Shown: piece by piece, positions 8,212 through 17,872 of the stretch | Layout: every line of letters begins with the position of its first letter | Position numbering within the stretch: the stretch's first letter is position 1 | Source of the DNA: a virus | DNA: 64,000 nucleotides | Direction: 5' to 3' (one strand) | IMG/VR virus record: IMGVR_UViG_3300046169_000120 | Coordinates: 1 to 64,000 of that record | The notes under the pieces: generated by a model | Told to the model about the DNA's origin: nothing | Database searches by the model: none | What the model saw: the letters and a program-made list of their open reading frames with translations, nothing else | Translations under genes and position numbers: made by a program

Positions 8212-10109
8212 TTGTATCCCAATGGAATAAATGTTACATTGTCTGCTATAGCATCTTTTCTATAATATTGCCGAAACACATGTTTAAAATTTTTGTAATG
8301 ATCAATTTCGGCGTGACAATGTTCGTCGCTCAAATGAACCAATATGCAATTCTTACCCTTAAACTTCTCAAAGTAATCGTTAAATTTCTTAGATCTATCA
8401 CTCAATACTTCTACATATTTCTTTGGATAAATACTTAAGTTATTCGAGTACATATCGCTATAAATTATAACACTATCCTCAGCAACAACCTGCATTTCTA
8501 TATCAAATATTTTTTCGTAGTCATTATTATCAAATAATTCGTCAATAAAATCTTGTTCAAATAAATCTTTTTCCAAAATAATAATTTTATTAGTTACTTG
8601 ATTAACTAAATCCGAAACTTCGCCCTCAAACCCCCTTACATCAGAATTTTTATCTTCTTGAATGCCATTGCCTAACTCATGCCTTTGACAGGACATTAAG
8701 GGGTTTAAATGAAAAATTTGTCTAGCCCTTCCTTGCTCAATTAAAGTTTGCTGCATAAAATGATCTACGGCAAGATCCATACCACATTCATATACCTTAT
8801 CACACAACCTTACAGCAGCTTCTTTACTCAATATATATGAGTTAGTATTCATATGCCAAAAACAACTCGAACTACCAAAAAAACCATTTTCTTTAATTGT
8901 GCAAAAATAATCATTATATCGAATTAATACATCCTTGTAACGAGGCTTATTCCAGGGTTGACAGCCACCAAGGTAGATTAAGGAATATTCTGGCGGGACA
9001 CTATTGCTAAATACTTGATTCCAGAAGCTTATAAAGCCATCTTCAAAAACATTATCATCCTCAAGTATTAAATAATTTGAAGCAGACTTATCCCTTGAAA
9101 GTTTCTCCCATAATCTAAAATGACTAATTGCACAGCATATTTCGCCTTTATTTCTAGATTTCCATGTTTTAGGAAACAAAAGTTTACCCTCTTCACCCAT
9201 CTCCTCACTCATTGAATCCACCGCAGAGAATCTTTGAAATAAAAACCTAGCCTCTTTGTACATCTTATTTAATCTATCTAACCTCCTATCAAGATTTATA
9301 GCATAAACATTATCCACCTTTTGTAACCTAGTATTCATGAACTTATCCTCCTCTATACCCACAAAATCCGATAGTTGTCCATTAGCTCTATTCAACAAAA
9401 ACGGGAAGTTGTGTATTTTCCCTATATTTAATTTATACTTATTTACATGTTTCAGTAAATACTTTTCTGCGTGATAATATTCAGGTTCTTTTTTAATAGA
9501 GTAATATCTAGAACAATACACTGCAAGAGATAAGATATTCCTAGCCACAGCAAATCTATCGTTAATTCCGCCGAATTGCCCATAATCTATCTGGGGTAAA
9601 TTATCATAGTAGGGCGTAAGTAAATCGTAATCTTCACCCAAGCAATTAACATCAAAAGCATGAGTGTGGAACAAATCGCACCTAGATAATATGAATAAAT
9701 CATATTTGCTAGCATTTTTTTTAAAATTATTCCAGAAATACCCCAATCCATACAATTGCTTCAGGGAGTTTTTTATTGAAACAAAAGAGTCTTCACCCCA
9801 GGACTGACCAAACTTTAAGATCTCCGCAGCAAGTGAATCTATGTTTTCACTTAAATTTCTTTCTTCTTGATCAAAGAATACTTCTTTAAAATCAAAGTAT
9901 TTACCCATAGATTCACAATCTATACCCACAGGTAACTGACATGATTTATCATGCCTTTTATTAGAGAATTCTGAAGCTTTACTTGTAGTTAAAAAATAAT
10001 CAACATCATATCCCTTTAATTGACCCTCAACATTCTGCTGGAATGCTTCAAACTGTTTTTTATCAAAATTTTTAACTTGTCCAAAAAAAATATAAGCTAC
10101 CTTATTCAT
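8193..10109 (-). CDS. Multidomain glycosyltransferase: GT25-like domain plus N-terminal half of an exostosin domain
   Basis: About 638 residues from the ATG at 10109, which overlaps the upstream stop by 8 nt; an in-frame ATG five codons earlier is possible. Residues 1-255 resemble a surface-glycan transferase domain (YIFFGQVKNF, YDLFILSRCDLF). Residues about 265-480 are GT25-like (YAINLDRRLDRL, AISHFRLWEKL, LILEDDNVFEDG). The last 150 residues (ILVHLSDEHCHAE, VFRQYYRKDA, VTFIPLGYKKGF) are the first half of an exostosin-type domain, and the stop comes two codons after GYKKGF. The other half starts the gene at 7384. Confidence 0.7.
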   Translation of the reverse strand: MNKVAYIFFGQVKNFDKKQFEAFQQNVEGQLKGYDVDYFLTTSKASEFSNKRHDKSCQLPVGIDCESMGKYFDFKEVFFDQEERNLSENIDSLAAEILKFGQSWGEDSFVSIKNSLKQLYGLGYFWNNFKKNASKYDLFILSRCDLFHTHAFDVNCLGEDYDLLTPYYDNLPQIDYGQFGGINDRFAVARNILSLAVYCSRYYSIKKEPEYYHAEKYLLKHVNKYKLNIGKIHNFPFLLNRANGQLSDFVGIEEDKFMNTRLQKVDNVYAINLDRRLDRLNKMYKEARFLFQRFSAVDSMSEEMGEEGKLLFPKTWKSRNKGEICCAISHFRLWEKLSRDKSASNYLILEDDNVFEDGFISFWNQVFSNSVPPEYSLIYLGGCQPWNKPRYKDVLIRYNDYFCTIKENGFFGSSSCFWHMNTNSYILSKEAAVRLCDKVYECGMDLAVDHFMQQTLIEQGRARQIFHLNPLMSCQRHELGNGIQEDKNSDVRGFEGEVSDLVNQVTNKIIILEKDLFEQDFIDELFDNNDYEKIFDIEMQVVAEDSVIIYSDMYSNNLSIYPKKYVEVLSDRSKKFNDYFEKFKGKNCILVHLSDEHCHAEIDHYKNFKHVFRQYYRKDAIADNVTFIPLGYKKGFKS

Positions 10110-11196
10110 TTTTAAGCAAATCAATATATACAGAGATATTACTTTCTTTATTAGGGCAAAACCCCCTTAGTAAATCACTTGCATCTTTTTTATAATCATT
10201 AATTATTAAGGAGTGATTTTGTATCGCGCTCTTCAATTGATTCGCCCCCATATTAACATCAAACTCAGGATAGTAATAACCGACACCCTCCAATACAGGA
10301 GAGTTATGAATTAAAGGTAGTCCTAGATACAAAACCTCCAAGTAAGAATAACTTAACTCATTGTAGATTTGGTGCGCAATCACTGTACTACCAAATCTAC
10401 TCAATGCATCCAATGCTCCCCATCTATTATTAAAGTAACATTTTTCCTCCGCACTGACTATAGAAAATTGATTCATTAATTTCTCAAAGAATTTATTGCG
10501 TCTAACTCTCTCGCAGGAAAATACATTAACCGAATCAAGCTCCTTGGGAAACATATTATTAAATCTCTCACATATAGCGATCGGGATAATACAATTTTTT
10601 ATATGTGATAAATTTGGCTCAAATATACAAATCTTACCGACATCCTTTTTCCTGAAATAAGGGCTGTAAGATTTTTCTGAAAGTTTCTTAACCTTATCTT
10701 CAATAAAAAAACTCGACCAAATATAAGGTACGGTATAAACATTTTTCGTGTCATAATAAGTTTTAATATACTCCTTGGAAAAATCATGACAAGGAGAAAT
10801 CCAAACTTGGTCAATAAAATTACTTTTTTGCAGAGGTTCTCTTTTCGAATCGCTACTACAAATCCCATAATTCACATCATCCATTAACTTATTACCGAAG
10901 TGTAAAAGTATTATTTTTAATTTCTTATTCCTCCTTTTTAATTTGCTATACATTTCCGGTAGCAAATCGAAGCCGGCTACAATAATTACATCGAAAATCT
11001 CTGAATTATCATTAAGCACGTCATCAAGCATCATACCTTTATGATCCTTATGCAACTCATAACTCGGAGATTTATAGGTTAAATAATAACAATCATTCTT
11101 CGCTTGACTCAATAAACTATACAAGAAAACGATATTTTGCTGCATGCCATTTGCCCAAAATGCAATGGACATATCCAAAGTTATTCCTATTTTCAT
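10102..11196 (-). CDS. DUF2827-family putative glycosyltransferase
   Basis: 364 residues. Family landmarks: MKIGITLDMSIAFWANGMQQNIVFL at the start, FEPNLSHIKNCIIPI in the middle and LPLIHNSPVLEGVGYYYPEFD near the end. DUF2827 proteins have a GT-B-like plan and occur in bacterial glycan loci; their reaction is not established. Paralogue of the next gene (about the same length, same motifs), so a tandem duplication. Start overlaps the upstream stop by 4 nt, so translation is coupled. Confidence 0.75.
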   Translation of the reverse strand: MKIGITLDMSIAFWANGMQQNIVFLYSLLSQAKNDCYYLTYKSPSYELHKDHKGMMLDDVLNDNSEIFDVIIVAGFDLLPEMYSKLKRRNKKLKIILLHFGNKLMDDVNYGICSSDSKREPLQKSNFIDQVWISPCHDFSKEYIKTYYDTKNVYTVPYIWSSFFIEDKVKKLSEKSYSPYFRKKDVGKICIFEPNLSHIKNCIIPIAICERFNNMFPKELDSVNVFSCERVRRNKFFEKLMNQFSIVSAEEKCYFNNRWGALDALSRFGSTVIAHQIYNELSYSYLEVLYLGLPLIHNSPVLEGVGYYYPEFDVNMGANQLKSAIQNHSLIINDYKKDASDLLRGFCPNKESNISVYIDLLKNE

Positions 11197-12263
11197 ACAA
11201 ATAAATCTCTGTATTTATCTTTTACTAGTGGATTTTTTGGTGAATATCTATATAAAACTTCTTGTGAGGACTCCCTGTACTCGGCTAGGTTTTTATCGTG
11301 ATAGGTTAAGGCTTCATGCAAAGCTTCCGCCCCAAGTTGAATCTCGTAATCTGGATAATAATAACCGGCACTCTTTATATATTCAGAATTATGAATAAGA
11401 GGAATATTGAAATACAAAGCCTCTAGATATGTATAGTTCAATGCGTTTAATAATTGATGTGATATAATAACGTTTGATTCTTTTGCAAAAATCAAACTAA
11501 CTTTCTTTCTATCCGCAAATGTTATTTTACCTTTTTTAACAATATCTAGGTTCCACATTAAAGACCTAAAATACTTTTTATCCCTAATAGATGAAGAACA
11601 ATAAACGATCATCTTTTCAAATAAATTTTCGCTTTTATTCATTAATTCATCTGCTATAAAAATGGAAGGGATACAATTTTTGGTCATGTTAAGATTTGGT
11701 TCTAACACTCCGAGAACCTTCTCCCTCTGAGGATCATACTGACATGTCTTACCGTCTTGATTTAATATAGACTCATGGATTTTAATATATTTATCGTCCC
11801 AAATATATGGTAATTCGAAAACTTTTTGAGTTTTATAGTATGTTCTAAAATAAGAAAAAGAGAACTTATAATGAGGAGAAACCCAGGCTTCGTCAACTCG
11901 ATAAGCGTCAATACATGTATTATCCCATTTGGACTGTTCAACATCAGCAAGTAACCTATTACCGTAATGAATATGTATGTTTTTGCAATTAGGGTTTTTA
12001 CTTTTTAAGTAATCTATGTCAGATTTAGAAACTACCCATCCAGTTTGTAGTAAATAGTCAACATTATCCAAGTCTCTTATTTCATTATGTTTTATCAATA
12101 ATATATCCGTAGGAGGATCTACACTATCATCAATGTCGTGACTTAATGCAATAATCGGGGTATGCCCTAAGTCTTTTATCAATTCAGCAAGAAAAACAAT
12201 ATTCTGCTGAAGGCCATTACAAAACAATCCTTTATCAAAGCTCGCGGTTAACAATATATTCAT
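11193..12263 (-). CDS. DUF2827-family putative glycosyltransferase (paralogue)
   Basis: 356 residues. Shares NGLQQNIVFLAELI, LGVLEPNLNMTKNCIPS, SHQLLNALNYTYLEALYFNIPLIHNS and GYYYPDYE with its downstream neighbour. First gene of the minus-strand glycosyltransferase operon (five genes, all overlapping or closely spaced). A GTG-TAATAA element ends 8 nt before its ATG. Function by family only. Confidence 0.75.
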   Translation of the reverse strand: MNILLTASFDKGLFCNGLQQNIVFLAELIKDLGHTPIIALSHDIDDSVDPPTDILLIKHNEIRDLDNVDYLLQTGWVVSKSDIDYLKSKNPNCKNIHIHYGNRLLADVEQSKWDNTCIDAYRVDEAWVSPHYKFSFSYFRTYYKTQKVFELPYIWDDKYIKIHESILNQDGKTCQYDPQREKVLGVLEPNLNMTKNCIPSIFIADELMNKSENLFEKMIVYCSSSIRDKKYFRSLMWNLDIVKKGKITFADRKKVSLIFAKESNVIISHQLLNALNYTYLEALYFNIPLIHNSEYIKSAGYYYPDYEIQLGAEALHEALTYHDKNLAEYRESSQEVLYRYSPKNPLVKDKYRDLFV

Positions 12264-12271
12264 ACGATGAA

Positions 12272-12280
12272 TTATTACAC
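12272..12280 (-). promoter_or_regulatory. GTGTAATAA promoter element for the glycosyltransferase operon
   Basis: GTG-TAATAA on the minus strand, 8 nt before the ATG at 12263. Upstream lies only the 3' end of the 159-aa structural gene, so this would give the glycosyltransferase operon its own promoter. Confidence 0.5.
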
Positions 12281-12294
12281 ATTTTTTTTTGTGG

Positions 12295-12774
12295 TTAATC
12301 CCTATGTATGGAAATATCTAAATAATTCCCAGTCTCACCTATAGTATCTGAGAATGACACGTTAAACCCAGTGATTGAAACATTAAATGTGGAATGAGCA
12401 TAAAAGAAATCTGAGTTATCATCAACCCTCATAGAAACATTTACTTGAGGTGGAAATGAATAAGTGGAGGTATCACCAATATTACTATAGTCATACGATA
12501 AAGTATCAACTCCAGAAGGTATATCTAATGACGTCGAAAAGGTTCTTTGAGCAGTGATCGCATCGTCTAGACTCTCTCCGAGTTTCCTAATTTTAACCCA
12601 ATCTGTATTATTATTGTCTCCAGTTTTTTCATATATATCATTAGTCTCAGAATCTATATAATGAGAACCTACAACACCAGCCGCCTTTGAACTGCTAGAT
12701 GGAGGCCCAATATCTGAAATTAAAGGCTTCCTTATGCCCAAATTGGCATTAACGAAAGTTTCGAACGCGCCCAT
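12295..12774 (-). CDS. Putative virion structural protein with C-terminal beta domain
   Basis: 159 residues. A middle segment GSHYIDSETNDIYEKTGDNNNTDWVKI is the sample-property/Trp module shared by several fibre proteins of this phage, and the C-terminal 80 residues (VNVSMRVDDNSDFFYAHSTFNVSITGFNVSF) look like a lectin-type beta sandwich. The start has a strong GGAGGAG Shine-Dalgarno site 7 nt upstream, unlike operon-first genes. It follows the portal gene by 3 nt, so it is translated from the portal transcript. Confidence 0.6.
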   Translation of the reverse strand: MGAFETFVNANLGIRKPLISDIGPPSSSSKAAGVVGSHYIDSETNDIYEKTGDNNNTDWVKIRKLGESLDDAITAQRTFSTSLDIPSGVDTLSYDYSNIGDTSTYSFPPQVNVSMRVDDNSDFFYAHSTFNVSITGFNVSFSDTIGETGNYLDISIHRD

Positions 12775-12777
12775 AGA

Positions 12778-14769
12778 TTAACTCCTCCTGTTACTGTGAA
12801 ACAAAAGAGCGGCAGAGTACAAATCTAAACCATGATCAAATGATAAACTTTGAATTTCATTCATTGCATTAAGTTGCTCAATAGAATCCGGGTTATCAAT
12901 GCAATTAGTTAACTCCTTCAACCAATCATCCTTAGGGGAAGCGAGTATCACTGATTGACACAACTCATCAATCATTGATTTGTCAGTCTTTTTCAACTTT
13001 GTCTTGCTGAGTTTTTTGCGCATTTGTTTGTAACCCTCATCTCTCAACCTCTCTGTCGCATATATAGTTTGCTGAAGATTTTTGCGCGAAAATAATTCTT
13101 TTGCAGAAGAACTTCTTTCCTGGGGGCTACCAGAAGTACCGATTGGCCTACCAATTTCTTTTTTTGCCTGTGGAACGTTCGTTTCATCAGAATTATCACC
13201 CTCAGGCTCAATCATTGGAACCCCTCCAATAATAGGATTATACATACCCTCTTTGCGTTGCTCTATATATTTTTCTTGAGCTAATTCCATTTCCTCAGGT
13301 TTTGGATAAGAGCCCTTTTCAAGAACGTCCATTCCTTGCTCAGGCGTAATAATTCCGAGTTCCATCAGTCTAGTGGCAACTCTCTGTAGTTGAACTTCGT
13401 CCTTGATATCAGTTTGTTCAAATTTAACAGTTGGATATTTCCTAAAGCCAAGGTTCTGACAAACCATTTTTACTTGAGGTTGCAGGAAGTCGTGTATGAA
13501 TGCATTGCGCGATTCCTCTAAACGTTCTAAAAATATTTTAGCCTTAACTTGAGTATTACTGTAACGCTCGTCACCAACAATAACATTTTGCAATCCCTCT
13601 TTGATATCATTGTTAATCACTTCGTATTTTGCAGGTCCAACAACTTTACCAATATCAGGGATAACAAATTGAGCCTTGGTTGTATAATCACTAACAAGCA
13701 CACGACCGACACTTTCATTTTTGAAAAGGTTTTGCATTGCCTCCATATTTCTTGGGTTAATACCTCCCTTATCTGGCTCGGCGCCCATTGTAATCAATAA
13801 TATAACATTCTCAATTGTACGACATATAGCTTGATCAATTTGTTTTAATTCTAATTTAAAGTTAATGTCATCAAGAACAGGGTATCCAAACGGAATAGCA
13901 AATGGTTCGTAGTCCTGCTTTTTATAAAATGAGTATACGAGATGCCCGGGGTCCAGCTTTATTCGAATTCCATCGCTATTGTATTTACCATTTTGAATTT
14001 TCTCCCTCGTATCATCACTCAAGGCTTCATATACCTGCTGATCGTACTCGGTTTTGGGGTTCTTTAATCTTTCTATATCGTACTCACTTAAAATCTTCTC
14101 ATATAACCCTGTCTCAAATGAAGATCCTTTTGTTGCGACAATATCATAAGGGTTCAATAAAATATATTTTACAGGTAAATTTCCAGGTTTAAGAGCTAGA
14201 GAAGATCCGTATATTTTAGTTAACTTATCAAAATCAGATTTGGAAAACTTACCATCAACACGATACATGAAGATGTTACCACTCCGATAATACTCGCGAA
14301 AATATTGATCTTTTAAATTCCACAAGTTAATCCTATCAAACCATTTATATACAAAGTCTCTTGAGTTTTGAGTACCTCCCTCGAGATATATGTTAGAATT
14401 TGCAAATTCCGACATTACATCGATTGCATTTCTAAACACAGAAATATTCGCATATGCTTTTTGGCAAAGCTCTATAGTGTCACGAACATTAACTCCGTCA
14501 CTTCCATACACATATGGTAATATTCCACTAGAAATATTAGAAAATCTATGTTTTTTATTAGATTTATGTGCTACATTTCGTCTTGAAGTAAATTCTTCTG
14601 ACCCTGATTGCGTTCGACTATAGTTGGCCTGAGATTCAATATAGTAAGGTTCTCCTGAGGATGATGGCCCGACCGTTGAAGAATCAACAAAGTCTCTCAA
14701 ATCTTTAGGTTCACTCTTGTTAAACTTTTGCCAGTAATCAGAGCGCTTGACGTATTTTCTCTTACTCAT
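12778..14769 (-). CDS. Portal protein
   Basis: 663 residues, typical of large myovirus-like portals. Residues about 80-500 show the portal core: VFRNAIDVMSEFANSN, PVKYILLNPYDIVA, LDPGHLVYSFYKK, PFGYPVLDDINFKLELKQIDQAI, then GLQNVIVGDERYSN and MELGIITPEQGMDVLEKG. The C-terminal 150 residues are polar and variable. It forms the dodecameric DNA gate at the capsid vertex. It is about 38 kb away from the capsid and terminase genes. Own promoter element just upstream. Confidence 0.85.
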   Translation of the reverse strand: MSKRKYVKRSDYWQKFNKSEPKDLRDFVDSSTVGPSSSGEPYYIESQANYSRTQSGSEEFTSRRNVAHKSNKKHRFSNISSGILPYVYGSDGVNVRDTIELCQKAYANISVFRNAIDVMSEFANSNIYLEGGTQNSRDFVYKWFDRINLWNLKDQYFREYYRSGNIFMYRVDGKFSKSDFDKLTKIYGSSLALKPGNLPVKYILLNPYDIVATKGSSFETGLYEKILSEYDIERLKNPKTEYDQQVYEALSDDTREKIQNGKYNSDGIRIKLDPGHLVYSFYKKQDYEPFAIPFGYPVLDDINFKLELKQIDQAICRTIENVILLITMGAEPDKGGINPRNMEAMQNLFKNESVGRVLVSDYTTKAQFVIPDIGKVVGPAKYEVINNDIKEGLQNVIVGDERYSNTQVKAKIFLERLEESRNAFIHDFLQPQVKMVCQNLGFRKYPTVKFEQTDIKDEVQLQRVATRLMELGIITPEQGMDVLEKGSYPKPEEMELAQEKYIEQRKEGMYNPIIGGVPMIEPEGDNSDETNVPQAKKEIGRPIGTSGSPQERSSSAKELFSRKNLQQTIYATERLRDEGYKQMRKKLSKTKLKKTDKSMIDELCQSVILASPKDDWLKELTNCIDNPDSIEQLNAMNEIQSLSFDHGLDLYSAALLFHSNRRS

Positions 14770-14774
14770 TTATT

Positions 14775-14783
14775 ATGGTACAC
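14775..14783 (-). promoter_or_regulatory. GTGTACCAT promoter element for portal
   Basis: GTG-TACCAT on the minus strand ends 5 nt before the portal ATG. It is divergent from the element at 14849-14857; the 95-bp gap holds nothing else I can identify. Confidence 0.5.
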
Positions 14784-14848
14784 AAAAGTTAAAGTAAAGT
14801 CTAACAAAAGTTAAAAGTCAACTTTGAACTTTATTTATTATTTAGAAT

Positions 14849-14857
14849 GTGTATATA
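14849..14857 (+). promoter_or_regulatory. GTGTATATA promoter element
   Basis: GTG-TATATA ends 7 nt before the ATG at 14865. An upstream in-frame ATG at 14847 overlaps this element, so 14865 is preferred as the start. Confidence 0.5.
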
Positions 14858-14864
14858 TAACTTT

Positions 14865-15044
14865 ATGTCGAACGAAAAAAACAAAAGGTGTCTAGTTATG
14901 ACGAGTAACGGAGAGATTAAAGGGACTATTATAAACCAGTACGAAGAAATCGGTGGTCCAGATGACGGTGCAGTTTTTGCGGTTATTGACTTGGATAATG
15001 GGCAAATCATTACAGTTAAAATGAGTGAAATTTTTCAAGGATAA
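14865..15044 (+). CDS. Small beta-rich hypothetical protein
   Basis: 59 residues beginning MSNEKNKRCLVMTSNGEIKG and ending FAVIDLDNGQIITVKMSEIFQG. The alternating pattern (clearing 'text then bulk-charge' turns at NGEIKG and DNGQI) suggests a small SH3-like beta barrel. No family recognised. Start set at 14865 by the promoter element; the longer version from 14847 would translate the element itself. It sits at the head of a short plus-strand structural group, divergent from the portal. Confidence 0.55.
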   Translation: MSNEKNKRCLVMTSNGEIKGTIINQYEEIGGPDDGAVFAVIDLDNGQIITVKMSEIFQG

Positions 15045-15046
15045 AG

Positions 15047-15058
15047 GTGTAACTATAT
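15047..15058 (+). promoter_or_regulatory. GTGTAACTATAT, weaker promoter element
   Basis: GTG-TAACTATAT lies in the 21-nt gap before the ATG at 15066. If CTATAT is the -10 hexamer the gap to the ATG is 7 nt. A poorer match than the others; an AAAGG just upstream is alternatively a distant ribosome site. Confidence 0.3.
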
Positions 15059-15065
15059 ATCAACA

Positions 15066-15698
15066 ATGAGCCAGCATACAGAAAGTCCGTCCTTTAGGTA
15101 TAGTAATGACAATAGAGATCTCTCAGATTCCGTTTTCACAAAGTACCCCTCCCAACAAACGATTTCACCTACATCAACAAAGGGTCAGAGAAATTATTAC
15201 TCAAATGATAATGGAGGGTATTACGCAAACTCGAACAGGTCAAACCTTTCAGTAGTAGATCCAGGTAATAATACCCAGTATCCAAATCAAAACAAGCCCC
15301 AAGAATTAATATTATTCACACAAGCTTTAGCTGGAAGCACTGTTTTAGATGTAGGCACTGCAGACGTTTCAAATTTGAGCATAGGTGACACTGTAATCTT
15401 AAGTCAAGGTACAGCCATTGAGGAAGAGGGTGTTATTGCTGGTTTTGCATCAATAATACTTGAAGATCCTCTTCAATTTACTCATCCAATAGGAACGCCG
15501 ATAATCAAGAAAGTTATTACAGATACCACCGATAATGAATGGTTAACTGAATTTGGAGACAAGGTAATGACTCAATCCGGAGATTCCTTTGTATGGAATC
15601 TCGGAGGAAGCTCGACTGTAAACATTGGAGCAATTAAAATAGAGTCAGATAACCTCTTATTGATTGAATCTGGTGGAGTACTACTGTTAGATAATTAA
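15066..15698 (+). CDS. Putative virion structural protein
   Basis: 210 residues. The first 80 are polar, Asn/Ser/Tyr-rich and probably disordered (YYSNDNGGYYANSNRSN). The C-terminal 130 are beta-rich, with repeated hydrophobic strands (SNLSIGDTVILSQG, GVIAGFASIILEDPL, DNLLLIESGGVLLLDN), as in fibre or wedge components. No enzyme motif. It lies between the portal region and the coiled-coil membrane protein (4-nt gap to the latter), so it is probably co-transcribed with both. Confidence 0.55.
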   Translation: MSQHTESPSFRYSNDNRDLSDSVFTKYPSQQTISPTSTKGQRNYYSNDNGGYYANSNRSNLSVVDPGNNTQYPNQNKPQELILFTQALAGSTVLDVGTADVSNLSIGDTVILSQGTAIEEEGVIAGFASIILEDPLQFTHPIGTPIIKKVITDTTDNEWLTEFGDKVMTQSGDSFVWNLGGSSTVNIGAIKIESDNLLLIESGGVLLLDN

Positions 15699-15702
15699 TA
15701 AA

Positions 15703-17841
15703 ATGGTTTTCGCTATACTAACATTAATATCTGCGCTCAGTATTTCTGTTATTGCGGCATATTTTAGCATTATTGGACTTGCTACGATTTTCCCAGGATC
15801 AATTGAAGCGGTTATTGCAATGGGAGCTGCGCTCGAAATTGGTAAAATTGTTGCCGCGATTTGGCTACATAAAAACTGGAAGACAGCTCCAACAACATTA
15901 AGAATATATCTTTTCGGAGCAATCGTTGTTTTAATGGGTATAACAAGCATGGGAATCTTTGGTTTTTTATCCAAGTCTCATATCGAACACGAGCAGCATG
16001 CCGAAAAAGCTGCGACGCTTGTGGCTCAAGTCGAAACCAAGATTAATCGCGAGAAACAATACATTGCTCGACAAAAAGAACTTATACAACAAAGCGAAGA
16101 TAAAAACCAAAACCGTAGCGACAAAAGCGCAGAGAACATCGATCTCGAACAAAAGAAAATAGATCAACTTACAGCTCAACTTGAAAAAGATATCGCGCTA
16201 GACAGTAAAATGCTCGCGCCAATTCAAGACAGAATCAATCAACTCAACACAGAACTAAACGAAGTACAAAACAAACCTGGTGGATTATTCTCAAACAAAA
16301 AGAAAGATATAGAAAACAAAGTTACCGAGCAAGCCGCAGAGCGCGAAGAACTTGCCATAAAGAAAAAAGAAATCGAGAGTCGCATATCAAAATACAGAAA
16401 CGAAACATCTGCGCTTATATCTGACATTCGTAAACGCATACAAGAATATCAAAACATAGGATTCGAGAAGCCAGAAGATGCAGAAGAAAAAATAGAGAAA
16501 TACAACTCTAACATCTCGAATTCGCAAGAAAAAATTGACGCATTAGAAGTAGAGAAATTTGACCTAGATGATGGATCTCGCCAGCTTGAAGCTGAAGTTG
16601 GTCCCATTAAATACGTTGCCGAATTGGTTGCAGATTTTACGGGTATGGAATTTGATATCGGTAAAGCCGTAAGAATGGTAATAATTATATTGATTTTTGT
16701 ATTTGACCCATTAGCTGTATTACTAGTTCTTGCTGCACACATAAGCTTGAGCAAGCGATTCCCTAAAGCTATGCAAGATGAAACAATTGTAATTGAAAAG
16801 ATTGCAGAAATGGAACTGCAAAGTAAAGCTATAGAACAAGAAGAACTTGATCTCGAAGAACGCAAAAAAGATATCGAACAAGATCGTAAAATGATTGAAC
16901 TCAATGAAAATCAAATTAAAAAATATCAACAAGAAATTTCCAGCAGTAAAGAAACATTACGCCAACTCAAACTTGAAGCACAAAAACAACTCCTTGAACA
17001 AGAAGATACGAGTGAAATAACCGCCGAGCTTGAACAGTTAATAAGTCAAAAACAAACGGCAGAAGACGAAATAAAAGAAATAAAAATACAAAAAAATAAA
17101 ATACTTAGCAAAGCAGATGAAACAATAAAAAGCGCGCGCGAAATAAAACAAGTTTTTGGAAACCACAAAGAAAACAAAGAAAAAATAGAACAGTTAAAAT
17201 CAGAAATATGTATAAATATAGAACAATTTGAAAAATTAAAAAATCAAATACAAGCCCTTGAATCAACAAATAAAGATCTTGACGCAAATCGAATCAATCT
17301 TGAGTCAACCACCGCGAATCTTGAAACACAAAAACAAAATCTAGAAACTCAAACTGCAGAGCTCGAAAGTGAAAAAGCAGAATTGTTAAACAAAAACTCT
17401 GATCTTGAAGCGCTTGTATCAAAACTTGAAGCAGAAAACGAAGAGTTGCGAAACACTCCAATTCCCGACCCAAATCCAGAACTTAAAAACAAAATCGCGC
17501 AACTCATCGATCAAAAGAATGAACTTCTCGAAGAAAATCTTGTGATCAAAAATCAAAAACTTTTCGCAGTACAAATACATTCTATCGACAACAAACACTT
17601 TGAATTGATTGTTCCATCCTCTATCAGCGGAAAACATATGTTTCAAAAAGAAGATGATTATACACAAGATCAAATAAGTAAATTTATCACACTAAGCGAA
17701 CAAATTGATAAAGCGTGCCCTGATCGTGATAACCAGCAACTTGAAGCAATATATAATAAAAAGATAACCTCTACCATTGACCCAAAAATGAACAATAGAG
17801 ACTATCGCAAGCATCGCCCCAACTACTCTTTTTTCGCTTGA
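15703..17841 (+). CDS. Membrane-anchored long coiled-coil protein
   Basis: 712 residues. Three to four hydrophobic segments near the N-terminus (about 1-27, 30-50, 67-90) and one at about 325-347 (VRMVIIILIFVFDPLAVLLVLAAHI). Between and after these are very long charged coiled coils (100-320 and 360-620, with LESEKAELLNKNSDLEALVSKLEAENEEL-type heptads). Proteins with the same plan (GAALEIGKIVAAIWLHKNWK, TSMGIFGFLS) occur in marine phages, function unknown to me. It could be a structural protein with membrane contacts or a membrane-reorganising factor expressed in the host. The stop is 31 nt before the next start. Confidence 0.65.
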   Translation: MVFAILTLISALSISVIAAYFSIIGLATIFPGSIEAVIAMGAALEIGKIVAAIWLHKNWKTAPTTLRIYLFGAIVVLMGITSMGIFGFLSKSHIEHEQHAEKAATLVAQVETKINREKQYIARQKELIQQSEDKNQNRSDKSAENIDLEQKKIDQLTAQLEKDIALDSKMLAPIQDRINQLNTELNEVQNKPGGLFSNKKKDIENKVTEQAAEREELAIKKKEIESRISKYRNETSALISDIRKRIQEYQNIGFEKPEDAEEKIEKYNSNISNSQEKIDALEVEKFDLDDGSRQLEAEVGPIKYVAELVADFTGMEFDIGKAVRMVIIILIFVFDPLAVLLVLAAHISLSKRFPKAMQDETIVIEKIAEMELQSKAIEQEELDLEERKKDIEQDRKMIELNENQIKKYQQEISSSKETLRQLKLEAQKQLLEQEDTSEITAELEQLISQKQTAEDEIKEIKIQKNKILSKADETIKSAREIKQVFGNHKENKEKIEQLKSEICINIEQFEKLKNQIQALESTNKDLDANRINLESTTANLETQKQNLETQTAELESEKAELLNKNSDLEALVSKLEAENEELRNTPIPDPNPELKNKIAQLIDQKNELLEENLVIKNQKLFAVQIHSIDNKHFELIVPSSISGKHMFQKEDDYTQDQISKFITLSEQIDKACPDRDNQQLEAIYNKKITSTIDPKMNNRDYRKHRPNYSFFA

Positions 17842-17866
17842 CATTCTGAATAAAATAAGCTACACT
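17838..17866 (+). promoter_or_regulatory. Sigma70-type promoter (TTGACA-17-TACACT)
   Basis: TTGACA at 17838-17843, 17-bp spacer, TACACT at 17861-17866. The GTG start at 17873 is 6 nt further on, where transcription would begin. The -35 box overlaps the end of the coiled-coil gene. Confidence 0.7.
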
Positions 17867-17872
17867 GATTGA

